DNA of 64,000 nucleotides from Oscillospiraceae bacterium. Lineage in GTDB: Bacteria > Bacillota > Clostridia > Oscillospirales > Acutalibacteraceae. The stretch covers positions 1 through 64,000 of the forward strand of contig SVOH01000010.1 of assembly GCA_015066515.1 (NCBI GenBank), given 5' to 3'. Positions 7,485-16,611 of this stretch are shown here, one piece after another. Numbering within the stretch: the first letter of the stretch is position 1; each line of letters starts with the position of its first letter. Below the pieces are notes generated by a model that worked only from the letters and a program-made list of their open reading frames with translations, was not told the DNA's origin and searched no databases. A program made the position numbers and the translations under genes.

Positions 7485-9074
7485 TTAATTTCTACTAAAA
7501 TCTTCAAGAATTAGACCTTCGTTTTTATCGAGCGCCCAGTTAATGTTCCACTCGCTTGTAAATATAAGAAGATTATTCCCCTTAAAGTCTTGTACCCATT
7601 TTGTATCAGAGGTAAGATTAAGCTTTGATACATCAATTTCCTCGTTTTTAATCCAACGGATAAACTGATACGGCATATTAGTACGAATAACGTCTACATT
7701 GTATTCATTTTTTAGTCGATGTTCCAAAACCTCAAACTGAAGCACGCCGACAACGCCTACTATAACGCGTTCCATACCGGTGTTTGGTTCGTGGAAAATC
7801 TGTATAGCGCCTTCTTGGGCTATTTGTTCAACGCCTTTTACAAATTGTTTGCGTTTAAGGCTGTCCTTGTGCTCGATAACGGCAAAATGTTCGGGTGCAA
7901 AGGTGGGTATGCCCTCAAATTCAACCTTGTGCTTTGCCTCGCACACAGTATCGCCGATAGAAAAGATACCCGGGTCAAACACGCCGATTATATCACCTGC
8001 GTATGCCTCGTTGACAATTTGTCGACTGTCTGCCATAAGCTGTTGAGGTTGAGAAAGTCTAAGGCTTTTTTTGCCTTGAACGTGATAATACTCTTTGTCG
8101 CGTTCAAATTTGCCTGAACAAATGCGCATAAAGGTCATACGGTCGCGGTGCGCTTTGTTCATATTTGCTTGTATTTTAAAAACAAAGGCTGAGAAATTTT
8201 CGCTTTCGGGTACAACCTCACCCTCGGTTGTGTTACGAGCGAGTGGGGCAGTGGTCATCTTTAAAAAGTTTTCAAGGAATGGTTCTACGCCAAAGTTTGT
8301 AAGCGCCGAGCCAAAGAAAACAGGTGTAAGCTTACCACAGCGCACCTGGTCAATATCAAAATCAAAGCTTGCGCCGTCAAGTAATTCTATCTGGTCTACA
8401 AGGTCTCGGCGTGAATATTCGCCGATAAGCTCGTCTAGTTTTTCGGTGTCGGTAATATCACATTCTATTGCTTGCAATCTGTCTTGACCACGATGAAATT
8501 CGTTAAAGGTCATAATCTGACGGCGGTCGCGGTCAAACACACCCTTAAAGTCCACACCACAGCCAATAGGCCAGTTAACAGGGTAGGTACCGATACCGAA
8601 TTCTTTTTCGAGTTGGTCGAGAAGTTCAAACGGATCACGGGCATCACGGTCAAGCTTATTAATGAATGTAAAGATTGGTATATGGCGCATAGCCGTAACC
8701 TTAAAAAGCTTTCGTGTTTGCGGCTCAATACCCTTTGCGGCGTCGATAACCATAACCACGCTGTCTGCCGCCATAAGTGTGCGGTATGTGTCTTCTGAGA
8801 AATCTTGATGCCCCGGTGTGTCAAGAATGTTGATGCAATAGCCGTCATATTCAAACTGCATAACAGAAGAGGTAATAGAAATACCACGCTGTTTTTCAAG
8901 CTCCATCCAGTCGGAAACGGCGTGCTTGGCGGTGGCCTTACCTTTTACTGAGCCTGCTGTTTGAATAGCGCCTCCATATAAAAGTAATTTTTCGGTTAAT
9001 GTTGTTTTACCGGCGTCAGGGTGCGAAATAATCGCAAAGGTGCGACGACGGTTTATTTCTTGCTTTAAATCCAC
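7485..9074 (-). CDS. prfC: Peptide chain release factor RF3
   Basis: A 529-residue translational GTPase that recycles RF1/RF2 from the ribosome after termination. The G1 motif SHPDAGKTT (17-25), the effector region with QRGISITSS, DTPGHQDFS, NKLD and the RF3-specific domains after residue 280 are all present at full length. Translation starts at the ATG at 9074; GGGAG lies upstream. It is the first gene of a two-gene leftward operon with the SDR gene. Confidence 0.95.
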   Translation of the reverse strand: MDLKQEINRRRTFAIISHPDAGKTTLTEKLLLYGGAIQTAGSVKGKATAKHAVSDWMELEKQRGISITSSVMQFEYDGYCINILDTPGHQDFSEDTYRTLMAADSVVMVIDAAKGIEPQTRKLFKVTAMRHIPIFTFINKLDRDARDPFELLDQLEKEFGIGTYPVNWPIGCGVDFKGVFDRDRRQIMTFNEFHRGQDRLQAIECDITDTEKLDELIGEYSRRDLVDQIELLDGASFDFDIDQVRCGKLTPVFFGSALTNFGVEPFLENFLKMTTAPLARNTTEGEVVPESENFSAFVFKIQANMNKAHRDRMTFMRICSGKFERDKEYYHVQGKKSLRLSQPQQLMADSRQIVNEAYAGDIIGVFDPGIFSIGDTVCEAKHKVEFEGIPTFAPEHFAVIEHKDSLKRKQFVKGVEQIAQEGAIQIFHEPNTGMERVIVGVVGVLQFEVLEHRLKNEYNVDVIRTNMPYQFIRWIKNEEIDVSKLNLTSDTKWVQDFKGNNLLIFTSEWNINWALDKNEGLILEDFSRN

Positions 9075-9107
9075 AGTATTACTCCCTAAATATAATATAT
9101 CTCATAA

Positions 9108-9136
9108 AGTTTACCACAAAATGTATGATGTATCAA
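9108..9136 (-). promoter_or_regulatory. Promoter for prfC
   Basis: Minus-strand TTGATA (9136-9131) and TAAACT (9113-9108) are spaced 17 bases. It is divergent from the promoter of the surface-protein gene about 30 bases away. Confidence 0.55.
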
Positions 9137-9164
9137 GAAAAATAAAAATTTTTTAAAAAAAGAC

Positions 9165-9193
9165 TTTACTTTTGCGGACTTGTGGTATATAAT
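9165..9193 (+). promoter_or_regulatory. Promoter for the anchored surface protein
   Basis: TTTACT (9165-9170) and TATAAT (9188-9193) have 17-base spacing, with the TGTGG extension seen at several promoters in this window. Confidence 0.6.
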
Positions 9194-9238
9194 AATAACC
9201 GTATAGTTGTATTTTTACTTTTTTGGAGGTATATAGAA

Positions 9239-9826
9239 ATGAAAAAGATTATTGCATTAGTTCTCAGTATTGTTATGATTTGTTGCTTTTCTGTGACAGC
9301 ATTTGCAGCTGATAGCCCAACAGCAACCGAAAAGGTTACTGTAACCGTTAGAAAGGCTGATGTTGTTGATCCTGCAGGTAAGGTTGATGCTGAGTACACA
9401 TTAGACGCAGGCACAACCCTCACAGTAAAGGCAAACTCAAAGTATGGTACATTTAACAGTTGGAGTGTTTATAAGGCAGAGGCTTCTGTAGAAGGCGTTA
9501 ACGCTCCCGTAAGCAACGGTGTTATCACATTAAGCGCTGTTAAAAATCTTGCAGCAACAACCAAGTATGTTGATGCTGTGTCCGGCACCGATTATGAAAT
9601 CGTAAAGGGTAGCCTTACCTCTACTGAGATGACAATCAAGCTTAATACATCAGTTATCGTTTGCGGTAACTACGACAACGCTAAGACCGATCCTAGCGCA
9701 GTAAGTGGCGGCGATGATTCTGATTCTGCTCCACAGACTGGTGATATGACCGCTCTTTATGCAATCGTTGTTATGCTTGGCATTGTAGCATTTGGCTTTG
9801 GCGTTAAAAAGGTTTATTCAAAATAA
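9239..9826 (+). CDS. Small cell-wall-anchored surface protein
   Basis: A 195-residue exported protein. It has a signal peptide (MKKIIALVLSIVMICCFSVTAFA), a Thr/Val/Lys-rich beta domain of about 130 residues, an acidic linker (GGDDSDS) and a C-terminal sorting signal: PQTGD, a hydrophobic stretch of about 20 residues and a basic tail (KKVYSK). PxTGD-type sorting signals mark sortase substrates. The start is the ATG at 9239 because GGAGG lies 9 bases before it. The central domain is not recognised. The gene is monocistronic, between its own promoter and terminator. Confidence 0.75.
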   Translation: MKKIIALVLSIVMICCFSVTAFAADSPTATEKVTVTVRKADVVDPAGKVDAEYTLDAGTTLTVKANSKYGTFNSWSVYKAEASVEGVNAPVSNGVITLSAVKNLAATTKYVDAVSGTDYEIVKGSLTSTEMTIKLNTSVIVCGNYDNAKTDPSAVSGGDDSDSAPQTGDMTALYAIVVMLGIVAFGFGVKKVYSK

Positions 9827-9844
9827 TTTAATTAAATTGTAATT

Positions 9845-9881
9845 AAAACCGCTTTACTGTAATGGTAAGGCGGTTTTTGTT
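9845..9881 (+). terminator. Terminator after the surface-protein gene
   Basis: AAAACCGCCTTAC-type stem (AACCGC/GCGGTT plus TTAC/GTAA) followed by TTTTTG. Confidence 0.75.
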
Positions 9882-9943
9882 ATATAATAGAAAATTTTTT
9901 GTGTTTTTTACACAAAAAGCGAACAAAAAATATAAAAAAACTA

Positions 9944-9972
9944 TTGAAAATATAATTATATTGTAATATAAT
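9944..9972 (+). promoter_or_regulatory. Promoter for the large dockerin protein
   Basis: TTGAAA (9944-9949) and TATAAT (9967-9972) with 17-base spacing. The predicted start near 9979 leaves an untranslated leader of about 127 bases. Confidence 0.65.
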
Positions 9973-9992
9973 ATGACTAGCATTATGTCAAT

Positions 9993-10093
9993 GTGGGTTA
10001 TTGCCTTTAAATTCGTGGGCAGTCACAAAAGAATTTTTTGGTTTTAAACCGCATTATCATACAATGTGTTCTAAATTCGGTGGGGAAACCCAC
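9993..10093 (+). promoter_or_regulatory. Structured leader with competing helices
   Basis: GTGGGTT (9993-9999) can pair with AACCCAC (10087-10093). The same AACCCAC is also the right arm of a local hairpin GTGGG-GAAA-CCCAC (10080-10093) with a GNRA loop, 6 bases before the ribosome site. The two pairings exclude each other. Inner AAATTC/GAATTT and GGTTT/AAACC helices are also possible. I do not recognise a known riboswitch class. Confidence 0.35.
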
Positions 10094-10105
10094 TAAGGAA
10101 AGGAT

Positions 10106-13100
10106 ATGTTTTATATGTTAAAACACACAAAAAAGCTATTAGCAATAATGCTTGCTATGGCAGTTGTTGCAATGTCTATGTTTACAGGCCTTGCAGTAAG
10201 CGCTACATCTACAGGCGCTGTTGACTTGCTTGAATTTGGCGATTACCTTAAAGAAGCAGGTAGCGCAAGCGCATGGTATGACACAGTACTTGCTGACGAA
10301 GGCGAAACAGGTGACTCTTGGGAAAACGCTATTATAATTGATAGCGCAGAAGAGTTTGTTTATCTTTGTAAAGCATCGGGCGACGATACCATAGGTAAGT
10401 ATTATAAGGTTGCTGACGGAATCAAGGGTTTCGACCTTACAAAAGGTGACATTGACCTTGACGGCACCTTAGCAGAAAATATTGACAAAATTAAAGCTGG
10501 TGGTAAAAACCACGCCGGCGGCACACCTGGCTTCCAAGGCAACTTTGACGGTAACGGTGTTACAGTTTACGGTGCTTGGACCAACCATAACGAAGGTAAT
10601 GTTAGTGCCTACGCGGGCCTTTTTGGTTGCACAAAGGGCAATGTAACTATTAAAAACGTTAACGTTAAAATGGCTCACTTTACTGCTAAAAATGCAGCAG
10701 GTGGTATCGTAGGTTATCATACAGGCGATGGTACACAGGTTCTTACTATTGAGAACTGCTCAGTAGTTGACTCTTATCTTGAATCACAGGGTACTGGTTT
10801 TGGTCAAGGCGTAGGTGCTATTATTGGTTATTCGTCTAACCTTTCTTCTTGGAAAGAAGCTGACAAAGGTGTTGACGGCAACGGTGACGGCGATATGGTA
10901 GATACTATCTACGTAAACGGAGCTATTAACATTTCTAACTGCTATGTAAATCTTAATGAAGACAACTTTGTTTCTAAAGCAGAAGATGGTGTAGAGGATT
11001 CCGGCGAACGCAGTTGCCACGGTGGTGTAGCAGGTGCTATAAATACCAATGCATTGATGGTTAGAGATTGCTTAGTAATTGGTATTAAACCTTACGCTAC
11101 AATGGAAGGCACATCAGCTAATGACGTTCAGCACTCAGGTCTTGAATCACACTTTGCAAATGTTTACACAACTTCTGACGTTGCGATTACCGGTGTTAAT
11201 CTTGGCGGTAACGGTGCTTTAAATAACCGCAACTTTACAGGTAAAGTGTTCCCGCTTGCCGACGCTCAGCTTAAAGGTGAAGCTGCACTTAGCAGTATGA
11301 ACCTTGACTGGAGCGTATGGATGGCTGATGACGATGGTTATCCGGAGCTTCGCTCAATGCACAAGGACGTTACCTATGTTGACAATGGTAACGGCACCCA
11401 CGGTGAAACATGCGCATGCGGCTTTGGCGGAGTTGCTTCAAAGCACATCTGGGAAGACGGTAAATGCGCTTGCGGCGCAGAACTTAATTGTGAGGGTCGC
11501 GACACAATTTACTGGGACGGTACTATCGCTACAGGCATTGCTACCGGTACCGGTACCAAGGATGATCCTTATGTAATTAATACCGCAGCTGAATTTGCTT
11601 GGCTGGTTCAAAACGCAAAAATAGAAAACACACAGGGTAAATATTTTGAAATAGCTGAAAATATTGGCGCAATTGTTCTTCAAAATAAAGAATTTGCTCA
11701 AGATATTATTGATCTTGAAAATGCAGATGCAGTAGCAGCATTCTTTGAAAATGAAGACTATATATTTACCGGTTGGCCACATCAAGGCTGGGAAGCAGGT
11801 TGTTTCTGCGGTATCTTTGACGGTAACGGTGCTACCGTTTATGGTCTTTACCAGGTATCTGAAAATAACGCAGGTCTTTTCTCTAACGTTGATGCAGGCG
11901 CAGTAATTAAGAACATCGGTCTTAAAAACTCTTATCTTACATCTACAGCTAGTAACTATCAGGTAGGCGGTCTTGCTGCAGTTACTAACGGTGGCACCTA
12001 TCAGCTTAAGGCTAACGGCGCTATCTGGTTTGATTCTTGTGTAGTTGCTAACAACTATATGTACAATCCTTGTACATCGCACGACCGTACCGGTGTTATC
12101 ATAGGTGCGTCAAGCGATATGATTTACATTGAAAACTGCCTCGTTTACGGTAACAACGCAACATACGGTGATGGTGTTCAGGCTGCTATTTGGAGTAGTG
12201 GTCAAAATAGCCAAATCGTAACAGGTAATGAAATTATTCCTGAAGGTCTTGTTACAAAGAACGATGGTGCTGACACACCACGTTATTATAACGTAGTTCG
12301 CAACAGCATTATCCTTGGTGCAAAACCATACGACCTTGGTCAGCAAATAGGCTCACGCTTTAACGATCCTAAGTGCTATGAGTATTCATATACCGACGCT
12401 GACATAGCTAATGACGTATTCTCAAATGGTGCAGTGCTTAATGTTGCTGAAGATCAACTCAAGCAGGTAACTATAGGTGAGCTTGCAACACTTGCTCTTG
12501 GTGATGTTTGGTACAACACAGCTACCTACCCAGAGCTTAAGGTATTCCACGACGATAACCTTGCAGTAACACCAAATAATGACGGTACTCACGGTTCTGT
12601 ATGCTCTTGCGGCACTGTATTTAAGGCACCTTGTACATTTGTTGATGGCGCTTGCTCAGCTTGTGGCGCTAAGATGACATGTGCTACAAAGCGCACAATC
12701 TATTGGAACGGTGGTATATCAACCGGCTTTGCACAGGGTACAGGTACTAAGGCAGATCCATATATTATCAATTCTGCAGAAGAGCTTGCATATCTTGTTT
12801 CTTGCAAGGCAGACGTAACTGCAGGCAAGTATTTTGAAATAGCCGAAGATATTGGTACAATTGTTCTTCAGCCACAAGAATTCGCAGCTGATATTATAGC
12901 TCTTGACAGCGCAGCAAAAACACAGGCATTCTTTGAAAATGAAGATTATATATTTACCGAATGGGTAGAAAAGGGCTGGGAGCAATCTTGCTTCGCAGGT
13001 AACTTTAACGGTAACGGCGTAAAGATTTATGGCCTTTACATCGAAACAAACTTTAACGCAGGTCTATTCTCTACAGTAGATGCTGGTGCGGCTATCCGCA

Positions 13101-14461
13101 ACGTAGCAGTTCTTAATTCTTATATGTACAGCAACGGTAACTATGATTCTGCTCAGGACAAATGGTCTTACTACCAAGTAGGTGCTATTGCTGCAGTTGC
13201 AAGCAATGGTTCTTATGGTGTTGGTACAAACGGTATAATTTGGTTTGACGGTTGTACAGTAGGTAACTGCTATATGAGAAACGATGGCGCTGACGCAGCC
13301 CGTTCAGGTGTTCTCTTTGGTACAGCATCAAGCGATGGTGTAGTAATTGATAACTGCTTGGTTTACGGTAACGACGCTCGTCATAGCAAAACACAAGGCG
13401 ATCAGTCTCTTGCAATGCCACTCATTAACCTGGCAAACAACAGTGTTATTGCCCCTGCAGTAGTTCCTGAAGGTCTTGATGCTAAGATTCAGGAAGAAGC
13501 TAATGCAAACGGCGATTCTATGTATTATAATTCAGTACGCAATACTATTGCATTCGGTACTGATCTTATGAATGTAAATACAGCATATAGTTATAGAAGA
13601 AATGATCCAAATTGCTTCGAAAACTGCTATACCGACGCTGCGGCAGGTACAGTTACATTTACTAGTGGCGAATGGACCTATGATGAAAGCCAGATTAAGT
13701 CCGTAACACTCCAAACACTTAACGATAACGACCTTGGCGATGCTTGGATTAAGACTTCGGGTTATCCTGAGCTTAAGGCAGCTCATATTGCAGAAGTAAG
13801 CGACAACGGCGACGGTACACACGCTGTATCTTGCCCATGCGGCGCTGTAAGCGGCGAGGCAGAAGAGCATACCTATGTTGATGGTGCTTGCTCGGTTTGT
13901 GGTTCAATATGTGCTCATATTGCAGGTGAAGCAGTAGAAGAAAATCGTGTAGAAGCTACCTGTAAAGCAGAAGGCTCTTACGACGAGGTTGTTTACTGTA
14001 CAGAATGTGGCGTAGAAATGTCTCGCGACACTAAGGTTATCGAGAAAGCTGCTCACACACCTAGCGAAGAAGTAGAAGAAAATTGTATTGATTCTACATG
14101 TAAAACACCGGGTTCATGTGATAAGGTTGTTTATTGTACAGTATGCGACGAAGAAATATCACGTAATACAGTAGATATTCCACTTGCTCCTGATAATCAC
14201 ACATATGATAATGAGGATGACGTTGATTGTAATGAATGCGGTGCAGTTCGTGAGCTTTACGTGCTTGGCGATGCAAACGGCGACGGTGAAGTTGATAATA
14301 AAGACTACGCTGTGCTTATGCAGAGCATAAATGGTTGGGATGTAGAAATTAACGAGGCTGCTGCCGATGTATACAAAGACGGCAAAATCGACAATAAGGA
14401 CTATGCAATACTTATGCAATATCTCAACAATTGGGATGTTACACTTGGTGAACAAGCATAA
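10106..14461 (+). CDS. Large secreted repeat protein with C-terminal dockerin
   Basis: A 1451-residue exported protein. A signal peptide (about 1-33) is followed by three related modules (about 40-430, 465-830 and 861-1235), each opening with a GTGTKDDPYVIN-type motif and containing FDGNGV-YGLY motifs like GLUG/beta-helix surface repeats. Cys-rich CxCG/CxxCG segments that could bind zinc follow each module (about 434-460, 832-857, 1235-1380). The end (about 1385-1448) is a type I dockerin with two Ca-binding repeats, DANGDGEVDNKDYAVLMQ and a DVYKDGKIDNKDYAILMQ-like copy. It should attach to a cohesin-bearing scaffold; no cohesin is seen in the window. No catalytic domain is recognisable. AAGGAAAGG precedes the ATG. 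Confidence 0.75.
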   Translation: MFYMLKHTKKLLAIMLAMAVVAMSMFTGLAVSATSTGAVDLLEFGDYLKEAGSASAWYDTVLADEGETGDSWENAIIIDSAEEFVYLCKASGDDTIGKYYKVADGIKGFDLTKGDIDLDGTLAENIDKIKAGGKNHAGGTPGFQGNFDGNGVTVYGAWTNHNEGNVSAYAGLFGCTKGNVTIKNVNVKMAHFTAKNAAGGIVGYHTGDGTQVLTIENCSVVDSYLESQGTGFGQGVGAIIGYSSNLSSWKEADKGVDGNGDGDMVDTIYVNGAINISNCYVNLNEDNFVSKAEDGVEDSGERSCHGGVAGAINTNALMVRDCLVIGIKPYATMEGTSANDVQHSGLESHFANVYTTSDVAITGVNLGGNGALNNRNFTGKVFPLADAQLKGEAALSSMNLDWSVWMADDDGYPELRSMHKDVTYVDNGNGTHGETCACGFGGVASKHIWEDGKCACGAELNCEGRDTIYWDGTIATGIATGTGTKDDPYVINTAAEFAWLVQNAKIENTQGKYFEIAENIGAIVLQNKEFAQDIIDLENADAVAAFFENEDYIFTGWPHQGWEAGCFCGIFDGNGATVYGLYQVSENNAGLFSNVDAGAVIKNIGLKNSYLTSTASNYQVGGLAAVTNGGTYQLKANGAIWFDSCVVANNYMYNPCTSHDRTGVIIGASSDMIYIENCLVYGNNATYGDGVQAAIWSSGQNSQIVTGNEIIPEGLVTKNDGADTPRYYNVVRNSIILGAKPYDLGQQIGSRFNDPKCYEYSYTDADIANDVFSNGAVLNVAEDQLKQVTIGELATLALGDVWYNTATYPELKVFHDDNLAVTPNNDGTHGSVCSCGTVFKAPCTFVDGACSACGAKMTCATKRTIYWNGGISTGFAQGTGTKADPYIINSAEELAYLVSCKADVTAGKYFEIAEDIGTIVLQPQEFAADIIALDSAAKTQAFFENEDYIFTEWVEKGWEQSCFAGNFNGNGVKIYGLYIETNFNAGLFSTVDAGAAIRNVAVLNSYMYSNGNYDSAQDKWSYYQVGAIAAVASNGSYGVGTNGIIWFDGCTVGNCYMRNDGADAARSGVLFGTASSDGVVIDNCLVYGNDARHSKTQGDQSLAMPLINLANNSVIAPAVVPEGLDAKIQEEANANGDSMYYNSVRNTIAFGTDLMNVNTAYSYRRNDPNCFENCYTDAAAGTVTFTSGEWTYDESQIKSVTLQTLNDNDLGDAWIKTSGYPELKAAHIAEVSDNGDGTHAVSCPCGAVSGEAEEHTYVDGACSVCGSICAHIAGEAVEENRVEATCKAEGSYDEVVYCTECGVEMSRDTKVIEKAAHTPSEEVEENCIDSTCKTPGSCDKVVYCTVCDEEISRNTVDIPLAPDNHTYDNEDDVDCNECGAVRELYVLGDANGDGEVDNKDYAVLMQSINGWDVEINEAAADVYKDGKIDNKDYAILMQYLNNWDVTLGEQA

Positions 14462-14475
14462 TAATTTCTAAAAAC

Positions 14476-14516
14476 AAAAAACCGTCCGCTATAGAAATAT
14501 AGCGGGCGGTTTTTTT
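14476..14516 (+). terminator. Terminator after the dockerin protein
   Basis: ACCG and CCGCTATA pair with TATAGCGG and CGGT around a GAAA loop, followed by seven T. Confidence 0.9.
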
Positions 14517-14642
14517 ATATTCAAACAAATCAAATCCGCATAAAACATAATTCTAATCTATTATTATATGTATGTAAAAAGCTCACTATACTATATATAG
14601 TTGTGTGATAATCAAAGGTATAAAAGGGCAATTTTGGAGGGT

Positions 14643-14711
14643 TTGACAATGTTTTTGACATATTTTGACATAAAATCCCAAAAACAAAAGGTTACAAGTT
14701 TGTAACCTTTT
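14643..14711 (+). repeat. TTGACA tandem copies and a 12-bp-arm palindrome upstream of yabE-like gene
   Basis: TTGACA occurs at 14643-14648, 14655-14660 and 14665-14670 without matching -10 boxes. Then AAAAGGTTACAA (14686-14697) is repeated inverted as TTGTAACCTTTT (14700-14711) with a 2-base gap, about 54 bases upstream of the -35 box of the next gene. A loop of 2 bases is too tight for RNA, so this is more likely a DNA operator. The half-site matches the TGTAAC core of WalR boxes but is inverted rather than direct. Confidence 0.5.
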
Positions 14712-14764
14712 AAAAATTACCTGTTTTTTGTGCAAAATGAACAAAACCGACAACTTTTATATGT

Positions 14765-14793
14765 TTGACATAGTTAAAAAAATGGGGTATACT
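14765..14793 (+). promoter_or_regulatory. Promoter of the YabE-like gene
   Basis: TTGACA (14765-14770) and TATACT (14788-14793) with 17-base spacing. The leader contains a small AGCGC/GCGCT hairpin (about 14809-14822). Confidence 0.75.
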
Positions 14794-14859
14794 ATCATCC
14801 GTCAGCGCAAAAAGCGCTTGGCAAAAAACAGTTAAACATATTAAAAAAGGAGTCGTTCG

Positions 14860-15924
14860 ATGCTTAGATTTAACAAAAGCGGTCTTGGTTTTGTGAAATT
14901 CACAAAAATGCGTATGCCGCTTGTGGCTTTACTTTTAATAGCCTCTATCTGTGCAGCAACCTTGCTTTTTGGTACTGTAAATACATTTGCCGTAACTGAC
15001 GGTGAAAAAACACATAAGGTTCATACTCTTTCTACCAATGTAAGTGACGTACTTACCGTTGCAGGCTTTAACACAAACGAATATAAAGTTTTAAGTGTTG
15101 ATGCTGGTAACGGTGTAACAAACATTGCAGTAGCTTACACATTCCCGGTATATATCACAATGGGTGACAAGACTATTGAAACGAATGCAATTGAGTCTAC
15201 CGTAGGTGAGATTCTTAAGAATGAAGGATTTAATGTTGACCAGTATGATATGGTTGAGCCTTCGCTTGATACTGTGGTTAGCGATACTGCATACATCGAT
15301 TATACTAATATTGATTATATAACAGGTAGCTATACCGAGGCAATTCCAAGCACTATAAAAACGGTATATTCTTCTAAGCTTGATGCCGGCACAACCACTC
15401 TTTCAGAGGGTAAGGATGGCGAGCAACAGGTGAACTACACCGCAAAGGTTGTTAACGGTGTTACAGTTGAAACTGTAGTTAATGAGCGCATAACATTAAG
15501 TGCTGCTGTAGACGGTACCAAAACAATCGGTACAAAAAAGGCGGCAGTTACCACAAGTGAGAGTGTAAAGACCATTTCTACACTTAAAGCACCAACAATA
15601 GAACTTGATGAAAACGGAAATCCGGTCAACTTTAAAAAGCATATTACTGTTCAAGCTACAGCATACACCTATACAGGTAACAAATGTTCAACGGGTGTAG
15701 CGCCACAGCCGGGTTATATTGCAGTTAATCCAAACGTTATACCATATGGTACTAAAATGTATATTAAATCAAGTGATGGCAAGTTTATTTACGGTTATGC
15801 TGTTGCAGCAGATACCGGTGGATTTATAAAGAGTCGTCCTAATAATGTGGACTTATTTATGACAAGCAAGGCCGCATGTACTGCATTTGGTAGACGTAAC
15901 GTTGAAATCTATATTTTAGAGTAA
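14860..15924 (+). CDS. YabE-like cell-wall protein (DUF348, G5, 3D domains)
   Basis: A 354-residue exported protein: N-terminal membrane anchor/signal (about 20-45), two DUF348 repeats (about 48-140), a G5 domain (about 150-228) and a C-terminal 3D domain (about 262-354) starting VQATAYTYTGNKCSTGVAP and containing AADTGG and NNVDLF, the conserved Asp residues of the MltA-like fold. Relatives (YabE, YocH, Rpf-like proteins) act on peptidoglycan. In Bacillus several 3D-domain genes are under WalRK control, which fits the TGTAAC-type palindrome upstream. AAGGAG lies before the ATG. The gene is monocistronic. Confidence 0.85.
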   Translation: MLRFNKSGLGFVKFTKMRMPLVALLLIASICAATLLFGTVNTFAVTDGEKTHKVHTLSTNVSDVLTVAGFNTNEYKVLSVDAGNGVTNIAVAYTFPVYITMGDKTIETNAIESTVGEILKNEGFNVDQYDMVEPSLDTVVSDTAYIDYTNIDYITGSYTEAIPSTIKTVYSSKLDAGTTTLSEGKDGEQQVNYTAKVVNGVTVETVVNERITLSAAVDGTKTIGTKKAAVTTSESVKTISTLKAPTIELDENGNPVNFKKHITVQATAYTYTGNKCSTGVAPQPGYIAVNPNVIPYGTKMYIKSSDGKFIYGYAVAADTGGFIKSRPNNVDLFMTSKAACTAFGRRNVEIYILE

Positions 15925-15927
15925 TAA

Positions 15928-15966
15928 CAAAAACCTCCAAGATTTTCTTGGAGGTTTGTTTTTTTT
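15928..15966. terminator. Bidirectional terminator
   Basis: AAACCTCCAAGA pairs with TCTTGGAGGTTT, followed by TTTTTTTT on the right; it lies between convergent genes. Confidence 0.85.
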
Positions 15967-16543
15967 ATTGTTTCTTAATACAAAACCAAAGTATAGTAAG
16001 TATTTGCACGACAGCTGCGACTATAAAAATAAGTGAAATTTTATGCACGTTAACTGTAAGCATAATACAAAGAGCTATAGACCATATTAGTGTTGAAATG
16101 GCTGTAAATATATGTATCTTTTTCCACCATATACAAGAAAATACAATTCCTACAATAGCGCTTACAGGGATGGCATATATATAAAATAACCACCAAATTT
16201 TAATATTAGGAAAGATAATTTCAAAAAGGAAGAATAGTACGGTTGCTACAAGCCAGGCAAGCCCAATCGACAAAAGAGTAATTACCGTTTTGTTACGAGT
16301 TGTCAAAAGCCGCTTGCGAGGTTTTTCGGCAATCATATCATTTACCGTAAGTCCAAAAATATCAGCAAGCTGTGCGGTTACCGCAAGGTCTGGGAGTCCG
16401 TCACCGCGCTCCCACTTAGAGATTGATTTATCGGAATAATTAAGCTTTTCAGCAAGCTCAGTCTGAGTGAGACCCAATTGCTTACGATAATGACATAAAT
16501 TATTAGCAAAACATTCTTTAAGTTTTTCTTCAGTTAAAGGCAT
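15965..16543 (-). CDS. XRE-family regulator with C-terminal membrane domain
   Basis: A 192-residue protein with an N-terminal helix-turn-helix (about 10-65; LGLTQTELAEKLNYSDKSIS, then KWERGDGLPD) and four predicted membrane helices (about 90-190). Such membrane-tethered XRE regulators are common in Clostridia and may couple envelope state to transcription. The ATG at 16543 is preferred over the GTG at 16561 because AAAGGAAG lies 7 bases before it. The gene has its own promoter (16568-16596) and target genes are unknown. Confidence 0.8.
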   Translation of the reverse strand: MPLTEEKLKECFANNLCHYRKQLGLTQTELAEKLNYSDKSISKWERGDGLPDLAVTAQLADIFGLTVNDMIAEKPRKRLLTTRNKTVITLLSIGLAWLVATVLFFLFEIIFPNIKIWWLFYIYAIPVSAIVGIVFSCIWWKKIHIFTAISTLIWSIALCIMLTVNVHKISLIFIVAAVVQILTILWFCIKKQ

Positions 16544-16567
16544 ACGTTCACTTCCTTTCACAATAGT

Positions 16568-16596
16568 ATTATATAATAATTTTGCTTTTTGTTCAA
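16568..16596 (-). promoter_or_regulatory. Promoter of the XRE membrane regulator
   Basis: Minus-strand TTGAAC (16596-16591) and TATAAT (16573-16568) with 17-base spacing. Confidence 0.65.
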
Positions 16597-16611
16597 CAAT
16601 AAAAATGTAAA

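Noticed and set aside
11438-12082. Long reverse frames rich in Cys, Ile and Val opposite the dockerin protein
   Set aside because: Antisense of repeat-rich coding DNA; composition is an artefact of the sense codons.
14686-14711. Intrinsic terminator reading of the GGTTACAA palindrome
   Set aside because: A 2-base loop cannot form in RNA, no gene ends upstream of it, and the same half-site recurs at another promoter, so an operator is more likely.
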